Counted from the first letter of the stretch, positions 46,079 through 54,694 are shown. The stretch: DNA of 64,000 nucleotides from Ornithinibacillus scapharcae TW25 (GCF_000190475.1 NZ_AEWH01000068.1:124001-188000); one strand, 5' to 3'. Made by a program: numbers and translations. Notes: a model not told the origin generated them from the letters alone.

Positions 46079-46993
46079 TTACGCTTCTTGTTTCAATGCG
46101 AGGCCAAAAACATCTAGATACCTCAGTTCTTCATCACTATCTGAAAAAGTAAACACCTCAGGAATAAGGCTTTCCTTCAATTTTTTCTTTACTTCATCTA
46201 AGTATGGAAAATCGCCAGATAATAATACTAGACTGATGTTTGCCTGTCCATTTGAAATGGAGTATTGGTAAAAATCAATTAAACGATTGATTTCAATCGT
46301 ATTTTGACCAATTGCTTCTTCTATTTCTTTCTTGCTCAAATCATATGGATAACCATTTAAGTTTAACTTTAAGTATCTTGTAAAGATTGCCTTATGATGA
46401 TGAAACACCGTGACAATCAAAGCGTTCCAATTCCACTGAATATGTAAAACGTGGTCATTCTCTTGTCGATATCGTTTATAATAATATCGATAAACAGATA
46501 GAGAAGTTAAATCAGCAACTAGTGGTTTTAAACCAACTTCTCGAAATACTTCTTCAAACGCTACAATTTTATCTTTTGGATAGGCATATAATAGTATCTC
46601 TCGTTCCTGTTCATTCTCCTCTAAAAACTCAATCGTTATCGCTGGATTAGCAAAAGGAAGATGAAAGCTAGTTCCTAGTTGATGATGTAGATAGCTTATA
46701 GCTTCTTCATGTGTAAGCGACATCGGGATGGTAATTTCCCGAATCACAACAGAATCATCTGGTAAACAGAAAAATAACTCTTTCTTTTTCCATCTTTTCT
46801 TTTTGATTAATTTTGTTAGTACTTTCGATAACAGTTCTTTATTTTCAATTACGCCATCCTTTATCGTACCAGGAGGTAAATCTACTTCTCCCTTATCTAC
46901 CAAACTTTCCAGTGTAGCATGCTTATGATAGGAATACCTAAGCACGTGATTTGTGATAACTATATTAACTCTGCCATTCTTTAGTAGTCCCAT
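46079..46993 (-). CDS. pilM: Type IV pilus actin-like ATPase PilM-like
   Basis: A 304-residue cytosolic protein. The region VVIREITIPMSLTHEEAISYLHHQLGTSFHLPF (about 85-117) is the characteristic PilM block, and VADLTSLSVYRYYY plus LLSGDFPYLDEVKKKL belong to the actin-like ATPase fold; the nucleotide motifs are weaker than in proteobacterial PilM. It should bind the PilN N-terminus and link PilB/PilC to the alignment complex. It lies 12 nt after pilD. Confidence 0.83.
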   Translation of the reverse strand: MGLLKNGRVNIVITNHVLRYSYHKHATLESLVDKGEVDLPPGTIKDGVIENKELLSKVLTKLIKKKRWKKKELFFCLPDDSVVIREITIPMSLTHEEAISYLHHQLGTSFHLPFANPAITIEFLEENEQEREILLYAYPKDKIVAFEEVFREVGLKPLVADLTSLSVYRYYYKRYRQENDHVLHIQWNWNALIVTVFHHHKAIFTRYLKLNLNGYPYDLSKKEIEEAIGQNTIEINRLIDFYQYSISNGQANISLVLLSGDFPYLDEVKKKLKESLIPEVFTFSDSDEELRYLDVFGLALKQEA

Positions 46994-47005
46994 GCTACCA
47001 CCTAC

Positions 47006-47758
47006 CTAGATTATATTCGAAAGGTACCAGTTCAACAGTACATCACCGTAGAAATAAGTCAATAACGTTCCAATGACAATATATGGACCAAAGGGTACTG
47101 GTTGTTTTCGGTCAATTCGCTTAAATAAAAGTAACAGCATACCAATTAATGCCCCAATTAAACAAGATAGGAAAAAAGCTATCAGTACGTTTTTTATTCC
47201 TAATACAATTCCTAATACAAAAAATAGCTTCATATCCCCAGCCCCCATTCCCCCTCGACTAACGAGAATGATTAGAGCGATAATAACAAAACCAGTAATA
47301 GCACCAGCAATCGGAGACCACCAAGGTTCTAATGGCTCGATTATTCTTAGGATGATAAAAAGTGGCAAAAAGAATACCAAGACTTTATTTGGTATAAGCA
47401 TATACTTCAGATCGGAAACAAAAATAATAATTAATAGAGATATTAAAAGTAATGCTACTAATAATTCTATTTTTAAACCAATATGGATAAAACTTAAAGC
47501 AAACAGTACTCCTGTTAGTAATTCCATCATTGGATAAATGAAAGATATTTTCTGTTTACAGTTTCTACATCTCCCTAGCTGTATCATATAAGAGAATACC
47601 GGGATGAGTTCATACCATGCCAATTTATGGTGACAGTGCGGACATTCTGAACGATCATGGATAAAGGGTTTCTTTTGTGGTACACGTATACCGACTACAT
47701 TAAAAAACGAGCCAAAAATCAAGCCTAATATAAAAAATAACACGATAAAAATCCCCAT
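47006..47758 (-). CDS. pilD: Prepilin leader peptidase/N-methyltransferase
   Basis: The 250-residue polytopic protein has the N-terminal methyltransferase-type domain with two CxxC pairs (SECPHCHHKLAWYELIPV ... RCRNCKQKISFIYP, about 37-80), then aspartyl protease motifs: SDLKYMLIPN (first catalytic Asp) and GGMGAGDMKLFF (GxGD). It cleaves class III leaders after Gly and methylates the new N-terminus. It should process PilA and the minor pilins of this locus. It follows pilA after a partial terminator. Confidence 0.95.
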   Translation of the reverse strand: MGIFIVLFFILGLIFGSFFNVVGIRVPQKKPFIHDRSECPHCHHKLAWYELIPVFSYMIQLGRCRNCKQKISFIYPMMELLTGVLFALSFIHIGLKIELLVALLLISLLIIIFVSDLKYMLIPNKVLVFFLPLFIILRIIEPLEPWWSPIAGAITGFVIIALIILVSRGGMGAGDMKLFFVLGIVLGIKNVLIAFFLSCLIGALIGMLLLLFKRIDRKQPVPFGPYIVIGTLLTYFYGDVLLNWYLSNII

Positions 47759-47779
47759 TTACTTTCTCCCTATGTAATT

Positions 47780-47822
47780 TTAAGAAAACGCCCTGCAAAT
47801 TATTGTTATGCATGGGCGTTTA
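47780..47822 (-). terminator. Partial terminator/attenuator after pilA
   Basis: Stem AAACGCCC-TGCA paired with TGCA-GGGCGTTT (47786-47821), followed by only TTTTC on the minus strand. It lies 29 nt past the pilA stop and 22 nt before pilD. Leaky termination here would give much more pilin mRNA than pilD-pilM-pilN-pilO mRNA. Confidence 0.7.
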
Positions 47823-47849
47823 ATATATCAATTATATATCAAAATAGAA

Positions 47850-48218
47850 CTATCTTGAATACGTGAATGTTACTTTTCCATTTGCACCTTCATTTACTTT
47901 AACAAATGAATTTCCACTATATTTAGCACCATCCGCTTTTGGATCTTCAGGTATTTCCTCTAGGAAACCATTACTTTCTAATGTGCTTAGTGTATAACCT
48001 TGAACACTTGCATCTATTGCTACGCCACTTACATGTGCAAGTCTTGCGGCATTTTCAAATAATTCAACGTTCGCATCATGTGCATCGTTTTCTGATTTCT
48101 CAATTACATTCCCTATCGCTGGTATTGCAATAGCCAAGATAATACCTAGAATTACAATTACAGCTAGTAATTCTACTAGAGTAAAACCCTTTTGATTTTT
48201 TTGAATACGTTTAAGCAT
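47850..48218 (-). CDS. pilA: Major type IV pilin PilA
   Basis: The 122-residue prepilin has a short basic leader MLKRIQKNQKG cut after Gly11, then FTLVELLAVIVILGIILAIAIPAIGNV with Glu at +5 of the mature protein, the classical class III signal and N-terminal assembly helix. The C-terminal domain is small, acidic and Cys-free (about 75 residues), ending VTFTYSR. GGTGGGAG lies before the ATG. It is the only pilin in the locus with its own promoter-like box and the c-di-GMP-II riboswitch-like leader, so it is most likely the major subunit. Confidence 0.95.
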   Translation of the reverse strand: MLKRIQKNQKGFTLVELLAVIVILGIILAIAIPAIGNVIEKSENDAHDANVELFENAARLAHVSGVAIDASVQGYTLSTLESNGFLEEIPEDPKADGAKYSGNSFVKVNEGANGKVTFTYSR

Positions 48219-48251
48219 TCAACTCCCACCTTTACTATATTATTTTATAAA

Positions 48252-48339
48252 CATAGTTGGTCGGTTGCACTACTGGCTCCTAACTACCCAAGTGCCCAAA
48301 TACAGGTAATTATTCCTAGCCTCCTACATAAGTCCTATG
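48252..48339 (-). promoter_or_regulatory. Cyclic-di-GMP-II riboswitch upstream of pilA
   Basis: On the minus strand the pilA leader contains TTGGGCACTTG and, 14 nt later, AGTAGTGCAACCGACC, the highly conserved core of the class II c-di-GMP riboswitch (GEMM-II) known from Clostridium. GCACT and AGTGC form the conserved inner helix, and CATAG at the 5' end pairs with CTATG at the 3' end as P1, with a bulge. The 5' half is more divergent. It ends 33 nt before the pilA ATG. No terminator is evident, so translational control is possible. Confidence 0.8.
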
Positions 48340-48342
48340 ATT

Positions 48343-48348
48343 ATTATA
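48343..48348 (-). promoter_or_regulatory. -10 box of a pilA-specific promoter
   Basis: A perfect TATAAT on the minus strand whose predicted start site is the first base of the riboswitch. The -35 region is weak, so activation or another sigma factor is possible. Confidence 0.55.
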
Positions 48349-48380
48349 ATAGATGTTTCCAATATAATCTATCATAATTT

Positions 48381-49580
48381 TTATCGGATATTTTCAAATA
48401 ATGAGAACATCGGTACAACTACTGCTGCAATTATACTTCCCACAATAACTGTCAAAATAATGATCATGAATGGTTCTATTAACGTTTTAATCCTAGTAGA
48501 TAGTTGTTCTACTTCTTCCTCATAAAAAGAAGCTGCCTTCATGAGCATCTGGTCCAATGTTCCCGTTTTCTCTCCAATCTGAATCATTTGGATAACTAAG
48601 GCAGGAAATGCCCAATGTGATTTCATAGGAGTTGTCATAGATTCTCCGACTTCAAGCGATTTTCGAACCTTTACTAAGACATTTTTTAATACTCTATTTT
48701 CCACAACCTCCTCGGTAATTTCGACAGATTGCAAAATCGGCACAGAGCTATTTACTAAAGTACTTAGGGTTGTCATGAACCGGACCAGAGCACCTTTATG
48801 AACAAGGACACCTAGGAATGGCAGTTTCATTTTTAACTTGTCCATTCGATAGGCAAACGATTCATTTTTCAGCAGAATCCTATATATAAGTATTAAACCT
48901 ACTAATAGAAGTACTAGCATCCACCAGTATCGTCCGACAATCTGACTTAGATTTAAAATAAATTGAGTAAATGGAGGAATATTCTCCCCAAAAGAATGAA
49001 ACATTCCTACAAATTGAGGCACAATGAAAACTAGTAAGAATATACTTAAAAACAAAGTAATAATTCCCACTATGCTGGGATACATCATTGCTGAAACAAT
49101 GCGCTGTCTATTCCGATATTCTTTTTCAAAGTAATCAGCCATCTCATTCAATATTTCATCCAGTTTACCGCTTGCCTCACCAGCTTTTATCATGTTAACC
49201 AGCAGGGAAGGAAAAAGCTTGGGATGTTTCGATATTGCTCTGGACAAAGGTTCACCTCTATCCAATTGTTTATCTATATCGGTTAGTGCTAACTTCAATG
49301 TATGGTTATCAGTTTGTTTTGCCATTGTTTTGGTTGAGTCTGAGATCGGAATTCCCGCATGTATAAGTGTGGCATATTGTCTTAAAAATAATACAAATTC
49401 TTTATTATGGACACGTTTTGCAAATACGATATCTTTATTCCAAACAGATGTTTCCTCTATCTCAATAACAAACAGTTTTTCTCGTTCTAACTCTTGAAGC
49501 GCAGACTCTTTGTTATCTGCTTCAATTTTCCCCTTCACTCGTTCACCTATACTATTTTTGGCAACATATTGAAAGTTCAT
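48381..49580 (-). CDS. pilC: Type IV pilus inner-membrane platform PilC
   Basis: The 399-residue protein starts MNFQYVAKNSIGERVKGKIEADNKESALQELE and has two T2SSF domains (about 65-190 and 265-390), each ending in membrane segments (about 165-190, 215-240, 370-390). The repeated patterns FLRQYATLIHAGIPI and FMTTLSTLVNSSVPI mark the two halves. PilC is the membrane platform turned by PilB and PilT. GGGGGGGAG lies 4 nt before the ATG. It follows pilT by 55 nt. Confidence 0.95.
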   Translation of the reverse strand: MNFQYVAKNSIGERVKGKIEADNKESALQELEREKLFVIEIEETSVWNKDIVFAKRVHNKEFVLFLRQYATLIHAGIPISDSTKTMAKQTDNHTLKLALTDIDKQLDRGEPLSRAISKHPKLFPSLLVNMIKAGEASGKLDEILNEMADYFEKEYRNRQRIVSAMMYPSIVGIITLFLSIFLLVFIVPQFVGMFHSFGENIPPFTQFILNLSQIVGRYWWMLVLLLVGLILIYRILLKNESFAYRMDKLKMKLPFLGVLVHKGALVRFMTTLSTLVNSSVPILQSVEITEEVVENRVLKNVLVKVRKSLEVGESMTTPMKSHWAFPALVIQMIQIGEKTGTLDQMLMKAASFYEEEVEQLSTRIKTLIEPFMIIILTVIVGSIIAAVVVPMFSLFENIR

Positions 49581-49635
49581 GGCTCCCCCCCTTTCTCCTA
49601 TTAACGTAATATCCTATATAACTTTAAAATACCCC

Positions 49636-50676
49636 CTATATATTCCTATCAATTAAAAAAGGAGCTGCGGTTTCTGAACTGATGATATTTTCTTGTATTA
49701 ACCTTCTCAAATCCATTTCTAATGTATGCATTCCCTGCTCTTTAGACGTCTGAAGAACACTTTGAACCTGATGTAATTTTTCATTTCTAATTAAATTCTT
49801 AACCGCTGAGTTATTAATTAACACTTCCGTTGCAACACACCTACCAGATTGATCCTTTGTTACTAATAAGCGCTGAGAGATTACTGCTTTTAATATGGAG
49901 GATAGTTGAATACGTATCTGTTCTTGTTGCTCGGGAGGAAAAACATCAATTATCCTCTCAATCGTAGACACAGCATCTTTTGTATGGAGTGTCCCTAATA
50001 CTAAATGACCTGTCTCTGCCGCTGTAATAGCTGTAGAAATTGTCTCTAAATCACGCATTTCACCTACTAGAATCACATCTGGATCCTGTCTCAAACTTGC
50101 ACGTAGTCCACCCGCAAAACTGTTCGTATCAAAACCGACCTCTCGTTGATCTATGATGGATTGATTATGCGAATGCATGTACTCAATTGGATCTTCTAGG
50201 GTAATAATATGTTTTTCTATCGTTTGATTCATGTGATTTACCATCGCTGCTAATGTAGTACTCTTCCCACTTCCGGTCGGGCCGGTAACTAATATAAGTC
50301 CCTGATGATAAGTAACAAGCTTCTTCGCTATTTGTGGTAGTTTCAGCTCGTCTATAGAAGGAACTCTAGTTGGTATGATTCGAATAGCAAGTGACAATTC
50401 CCCACGCTGAAAATAGGTATTAATGCGGAAACGTGAAACACCGCTAATGCCATAAGAAAAATCGATTTCCCGCTTAAGCTCCAATTCCTTCCATAATTCC
50501 TCTGGTAATATCTCTTGGACGATTGTCTTCGTCATAGATGGCATTATTTTTTCTTTATTTTGTTCTATCAATTTACCATTCACACGAAAAATAGGGGCTT
50601 TTCCTATGGTTAGATGAACATCGGAAGCGTTCATATCATAGGCTTCCCTTAACCAGCTTTCAAATTGTTCCTTCAT
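49636..50676 (-). CDS. pilT: Type IV pilus retraction ATPase PilT
   Basis: The 346-residue ATPase has Walker A GPTGSGKSTTLAAM (about 130-143), Asp box, Walker B DVILVGEMRDLETI, His box GHLVLGTLHTKDAVSTIERII and the PilT-specific C-terminal motif near SAVKNLIRNEKLHQV (cf. AIRNLIRE), which is needed for retraction and separates PilT from PilB. It lacks an MshE-type N-terminus. Presence of PilT indicates retractile pili, able to support twitching or DNA uptake. It lies 11 nt after pilB. Confidence 0.95.
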   Translation of the reverse strand: MKEQFESWLREAYDMNASDVHLTIGKAPIFRVNGKLIEQNKEKIMPSMTKTIVQEILPEELWKELELKREIDFSYGISGVSRFRINTYFQRGELSLAIRIIPTRVPSIDELKLPQIAKKLVTYHQGLILVTGPTGSGKSTTLAAMVNHMNQTIEKHIITLEDPIEYMHSHNQSIIDQREVGFDTNSFAGGLRASLRQDPDVILVGEMRDLETISTAITAAETGHLVLGTLHTKDAVSTIERIIDVFPPEQQEQIRIQLSSILKAVISQRLLVTKDQSGRCVATEVLINNSAVKNLIRNEKLHQVQSVLQTSKEQGMHTLEMDLRRLIQENIISSETAAPFLIDRNI

Positions 50677-50687
50677 GTTAATCCCCC

Positions 50688-52313
50688 TTAATACCCTATC
50701 GAAATCTGCATAATTTCTTCCATCGTTGTTAACCCTTCCCTAACCTTCATAAGGCCATCTTGAATTAAGAAGGATGCTCCTTGGTTACTTAAATAGTCCC
50801 GTAACTCTTTTATGGAGGCGTGATTCAAAAGCATACCTTTGATGGTCTCATCCATTATTACAACTTCATGAACAGCAATTCGACCACGATAACCTTGCTG
50901 ATGGCAACTCCCACAGCCTCTTCCATATGAAACTTGTTCTGCCTGAATTCCGTTTTTGGTAAAAATATTCCTTTCCATTTCTGTAACTGGTCTTTCCGTT
51001 TTACAATCTCGACAAATCCTTCTGACTAGCCGTTGTGCTACGACTCCATTTAATGAAGAAACTACTAGATACGGCTCTACACCCATATCAATCAACCGTG
51101 GTACAGTATCCAACGCACTATTGGTATGCAACGTACTAAATACTAAATGACCAGTTAAAGATGCTCTTATCGCAATCTCAGCTGTCTCTTGATCCCGTAT
51201 TTCTCCTACCATAATAATATTTGGATCCTGTCTTAAAATAGAGCGTAATCCATCTGCAAATGTGAGTCCGATAGAACTATTTACTTGGACCTGGTTAATA
51301 CCCTTTAATTGAATCTCTACTGGATCTTCAACTGTAATGATATTGACATGCTCTTTATTCAACAGGTTTATGGAGGCATATAAAGTTGACGTTTTCCCGG
51401 AACCAGTTGGTCCAGTTAAGAGTACTAGCCCTGATGGCTGAGTAATTAACTTTCGATATTTCTGATGATTTTCCTTAGAAAAATTCAATTCACTTAGATC
51501 CATTAGAGCGTTCTGTAAATCAAGAACACGAATAACTACTTTCTCCCCAAAAACTGTCGGGAGACAGGAAATGCGCAAATCAACAGGAGTTGTATTAACC
51601 GTCATTTTTATTCGGCCATCTTGTGGTAAACGTGTTTGCGTAATGTTCAAATTAGCAAGGATTTTAATTCTAGCCACTAATGGACTTTGAATCTGTTTGG
51701 ATAAAATCGTTTCGGTATGCAACCGACCATCAATACGATAACGTACATAAACATCTGATTCATGTGGATCGATATGTATATCACTCGCCCGCAATTGGAT
51801 CGCAGCTTGCAGTAATTGATCTAATAATTTTATTATTGGAGCTTCATCACCATCATGAGCGATTCCAATTGAAATGCCACTCTCATCCCTAAAATAGTAT
51901 CTGTTGATTGCATGTAAAATATCGTCTTTTGTAGCTATCACTGGCGATATTTTGAAACCCGTAGATAGCTCTAGATCATCGATTACATAATAATCCATCG
52001 GGTCTTTCATTGCGATAACAAGCGAGCTTCCTTGAATCTTAAGTGGCATAATCAGATTACGCTGCGCAACTTCCTTTGAGACATATCCTAGTATTTCTTT
52101 TTCTATTGGGTATTGATAAAGCGATACTTGTGGAATTCCCAATTGAAACTCAAGAACTTCAATTAACTGCTTTTCTGTAATATAACCGCGTTCTAATAAT
52201 GCATCGCCCAATTTTTGATTTGGTTTCTTATTTGCAATGGTTTCATTTACTTGCTCTTCTGTGACCAATCCAGCCTCTTGTAAGAGATCTCCCAACCTTT
52301 TCCGTGCGGGCAT
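50688..52313 (-). CDS. pilB: Type IV pilus extension ATPase PilB with MshE-type N-terminus
   Basis: About 541 residues. N-terminus (about 1-60) has two LGxxLxxxGxIT repeats (RLGDLLQEAGLVTEEQ and KLGDALLERGYITEKQ), the MshEN/GSPII_E_N pattern that binds c-di-GMP in MshE. The ATPase core has GPTGSGKTSTLYAS, DPNIIMVGEIRDQETAEIA, the His box GHLVFSTLHTNSALD, and a four-Cys zinc site (CRDCKTE ... CGSCHQQGYRGR). It powers pilus extension. ATG 52313 gives a standard start, overlapping the preceding gene closely; GTG codons at 52322 and 52325 are alternatives. Confidence 0.94.
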   Translation of the reverse strand: MPARKRLGDLLQEAGLVTEEQVNETIANKKPNQKLGDALLERGYITEKQLIEVLEFQLGIPQVSLYQYPIEKEILGYVSKEVAQRNLIMPLKIQGSSLVIAMKDPMDYYVIDDLELSTGFKISPVIATKDDILHAINRYYFRDESGISIGIAHDGDEAPIIKLLDQLLQAAIQLRASDIHIDPHESDVYVRYRIDGRLHTETILSKQIQSPLVARIKILANLNITQTRLPQDGRIKMTVNTTPVDLRISCLPTVFGEKVVIRVLDLQNALMDLSELNFSKENHQKYRKLITQPSGLVLLTGPTGSGKTSTLYASINLLNKEHVNIITVEDPVEIQLKGINQVQVNSSIGLTFADGLRSILRQDPNIIMVGEIRDQETAEIAIRASLTGHLVFSTLHTNSALDTVPRLIDMGVEPYLVVSSLNGVVAQRLVRRICRDCKTERPVTEMERNIFTKNGIQAEQVSYGRGCGSCHQQGYRGRIAVHEVVIMDETIKGMLLNHASIKELRDYLSNQGASFLIQDGLMKVREGLTTMEEIMQISIGY

Positions 52314-52314
52314 A

Positions 52315-52746
52315 TTACTCACCACTTTCTATTTGTATCATTATCGATGATTCTATTTCTTCTACTTCACCATTTGCTTCTCCAATACTGGTAAACGTAA
52401 TATTCATCTCCGACTCCGAGGTTCTGTTTAGGGAATGATCCGCAAACCAAAACTTATAGTTGCCGGAATCATCAAGATTAAATTTCTCTCCCACCCTTAT
52501 ATCGGGCAACCTTACCTCATCTTCTGCTTCATAAATAGTAGGTAAGTTCTCTTTTACATAAGTCTGATAATAGTCTACCCCCATAGCTGCTATCTGTTCA
52601 GCTACCGTGATACTTTTTCCCTTCTGAATTTGTTTAGTCGTATTAGTAATTTGGAAAAATAAAGCCATGACAAATAGAAGGATGAGAGTGATAACCATTA
52701 CAGTCATTACTAAAGCAGCGCCCTTTTCATTATTCCAAATTCTCAT
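52315..52746 (-). CDS. PilX/GspK-like minor pilin
   Basis: A 143-residue protein with a class III-like signal: NNEKG followed by AALVMTVMVITLILLFVMALFFQI. After the Gly the mature +5 residue is Met rather than Glu. Absence of Glu5 is a hallmark of GspK/PilX-type subunits at the pilus tip. The C-terminal domain is acidic. It is directly followed by pilB (stop and start about adjacent), so translation is coupled. Confidence 0.75.
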   Translation of the reverse strand: MRIWNNEKGAALVMTVMVITLILLFVMALFFQITNTTKQIQKGKSITVAEQIAAMGVDYYQTYVKENLPTIYEAEDEVRLPDIRVGEKFNLDDSGNYKFWFADHSLNRTSESEMNITFTSIGEANGEVEEIESSIMIQIESGE

Positions 52747-52830
52747 AAATACCCCTCCATTCTTCCAGAAATTTAGAATTGTAAAAATATAAGAATCACT
52801 TTACACATTTTCCACAAAGAAACATTTCAT

Positions 52831-53226
52831 CTATTTCCGTATATATGTATACGACTCACCTACAAGGGTATTATCCTGTGAATAAATTTGGATCTTTGTT
52901 CGATAAAGACTTACTTTTTCCTCTTGACATACATGTAGATTTACATCATATTCTCTACCGTTCATCTCATATGAATCACCATAATCAACGAAAGAATAAG
53001 TATCGTTACAGCTGGCAATCTCGATATTTGAAAAACCTTCTGCATTACTTTCTAAATTGTAGGCAACTTCTGCTATTAAATTAGCCCCAATCAGATTGTC
53101 CTCTGATTTATTATTCCATTGAGCAATATTAATAAATATCGGTATAAAAGCTCCGATAACAAGCGTTAATATAGCAATGGAAGCTAACAATTCTACTAGT
53201 GTAAACCCGTTTTTGTTGTGGAACAT
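52831..53226 (-). CDS. Minor type IV prepilin, PilV/GspI-like
   Basis: A 131-residue prepilin: short leader MFHNKNG, cleavage before FTLVELLASIAILTLVIGAFIPIFINIA with Glu5, then a C-terminal domain with two cysteines (ASCNDTY, HVCQEEK) that could form a disulfide. The length and lack of other motifs suggest a minor, tip-located subunit. It is the second gene of the operon, flanked by gaps of 84-89 bp. Confidence 0.82.
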   Translation of the reverse strand: MFHNKNGFTLVELLASIAILTLVIGAFIPIFINIAQWNNKSEDNLIGANLIAEVAYNLESNAEGFSNIEIASCNDTYSFVDYGDSYEMNGREYDVNLHVCQEEKVSLYRTKIQIYSQDNTLVGESYTYIRK

Positions 53227-53315
53227 CTAATCTCACTCCCGCTATTGAGAATCACGCTGATAAGTGGGTACTTCTTTCGGATGGGGACCATTATAAATCC
53301 CCTCCTATACCTTCA

Positions 53316-54647
53316 CTACTGTACAAGAGGAAACTCACTCAAACCTTTAATATATTCATCAATATGGAGGTAATTTACTTTAGTTCCTCCACTCTTTACA
53401 TGAAAACCATCCCTAGCAATAACAATACCCTCAAAAGAGGAGCCATTGAATGTAACCTTTCCATTCGGAGCAATCACTAATCCAGAGAATTTGTTTATCC
53501 AACTTTTCCCTCCTATACTAATGTCCCCCTTGCTAACGATAATGAAATTAGTAAATGAATCGACGTACTTATCGGCTGTACTATTATAATGACTATCTAA
53601 ATTAATGTTGTTTCCGAATATCTTCATATTTTGATCACTAGTAATGGTATTGGTATAACCATTCTCCATAAACCAACTATCATCACGAAGATTAGGGATT
53701 CTATTATTGGGAATCGATTGTACAGCAACTTGTTCCTGCTGGACTACATTCCTCAATATACCTTCTCGGTAGTTGTCTGGATGCGATAGAGTACCCGTAT
53801 AATATATCTTCGAATTGCCATTTAATGTAGGAGTCCAACCTAGCTCTACGTCACCATTGACATAGATATTCCCATTAATTACGGCATCCTTTAATCGTAA
53901 ATTACCATTTACATATACATCTCCAAAAATCTCACGTCTTCCTTCCCAGAGCGATAAATCGCCATTAACCACTATTTCGCCGGGAGCTGACGCAGACCCT
54001 ATCCCTGCACTTCCACCACTTAAACGGACATCGCCATCAATATAGATAGTAGAAACTTGATTGAGAGCTCCACCGTTTAAATGTTCCGTTATCATGTCTC
54101 CTAGAATGACAATAGAGGCATTCGATCCGTTCACTTGATTACCTTGAAAAATAAATTCAGAAGTATAAATATAAACATTATTCGCTCGTAAAAAGGAATA
54201 AAAACTACTATCAGATTGACGTTGTAGTACGATTAACTCCGATGTCCTCCCCTCTACCGCTGTCTCCAAAGTTAGAGAATTGTGAGCAGAATCAACTAAA
54301 TTAAGCTCAACTTGAAGATCTTCTTCAGGATCTAAATCGGAAGTGCATGGCTGTTGTGCGTTCACTATAGTAGAATTCACCTTTAATTGCATGGTCAAAT
54401 CAGGATTCAACAGGAGTTGATCATAGCATAGCTGGTATATATCATCACCATGATGACGATTCTTGATATCATTGATAATGACATTTGCTTCTTGCTCTAA
54501 TAAAATCTCAGCACTATTTTTTTCATTAAAATTAATCACTGTATATAACACACTGTAGGCTAACGAAAAAACGATCGTCACAATTGCAAGGACAGCAAGT
54601 AGTTCAACCAAAGTAAACCCTTGATTAGAGGATAGATACTTTTTCAT
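53316..54647 (-). CDS. Large prepilin with a repetitive beta-solenoid-like C-terminus
   Basis: A 443-residue protein with a class III signal (KKYLSSNQG / FTLVELLAVLAIVTIVFSLAYSVLYTVI, Glu5 present), a long helical and strand region with one Cys pair (QLCYDQ, QQPCTSD), and from about residue 195 a series of short repeats of the form I/V-Y-V/I-N/D-G-D/N (for example IYIDGDVRL, VVNGDLSL, VYVNGNLRL, IYVNGDVEL), then later similar rungs. This resembles a bactofilin- or autotransporter-like beta-helix. It is far larger than a normal minor pilin and may be a tip adhesin. First gene of the operon. Confidence 0.8.
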   Translation of the reverse strand: MKKYLSSNQGFTLVELLAVLAIVTIVFSLAYSVLYTVINFNEKNSAEILLEQEANVIINDIKNRHHGDDIYQLCYDQLLLNPDLTMQLKVNSTIVNAQQPCTSDLDPEEDLQVELNLVDSAHNSLTLETAVEGRTSELIVLQRQSDSSFYSFLRANNVYIYTSEFIFQGNQVNGSNASIVILGDMITEHLNGGALNQVSTIYIDGDVRLSGGSAGIGSASAPGEIVVNGDLSLWEGRREIFGDVYVNGNLRLKDAVINGNIYVNGDVELGWTPTLNGNSKIYYTGTLSHPDNYREGILRNVVQQEQVAVQSIPNNRIPNLRDDSWFMENGYTNTITSDQNMKIFGNNINLDSHYNSTADKYVDSFTNFIIVSKGDISIGGKSWINKFSGLVIAPNGKVTFNGSSFEGIVIARDGFHVKSGGTKVNYLHIDEYIKGLSEFPLVQ

Positions 54648-54694
54648 CTTATTTACACCACTTTTATTTTTTTCACAGAGTTTGATTGATATCT

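Noticed and set aside
48219-48380. Class I c-di-GMP riboswitch before pilA
   Set aside because: The leader lacks the class I tetraloop-receptor pattern; the conserved core matches class II instead.
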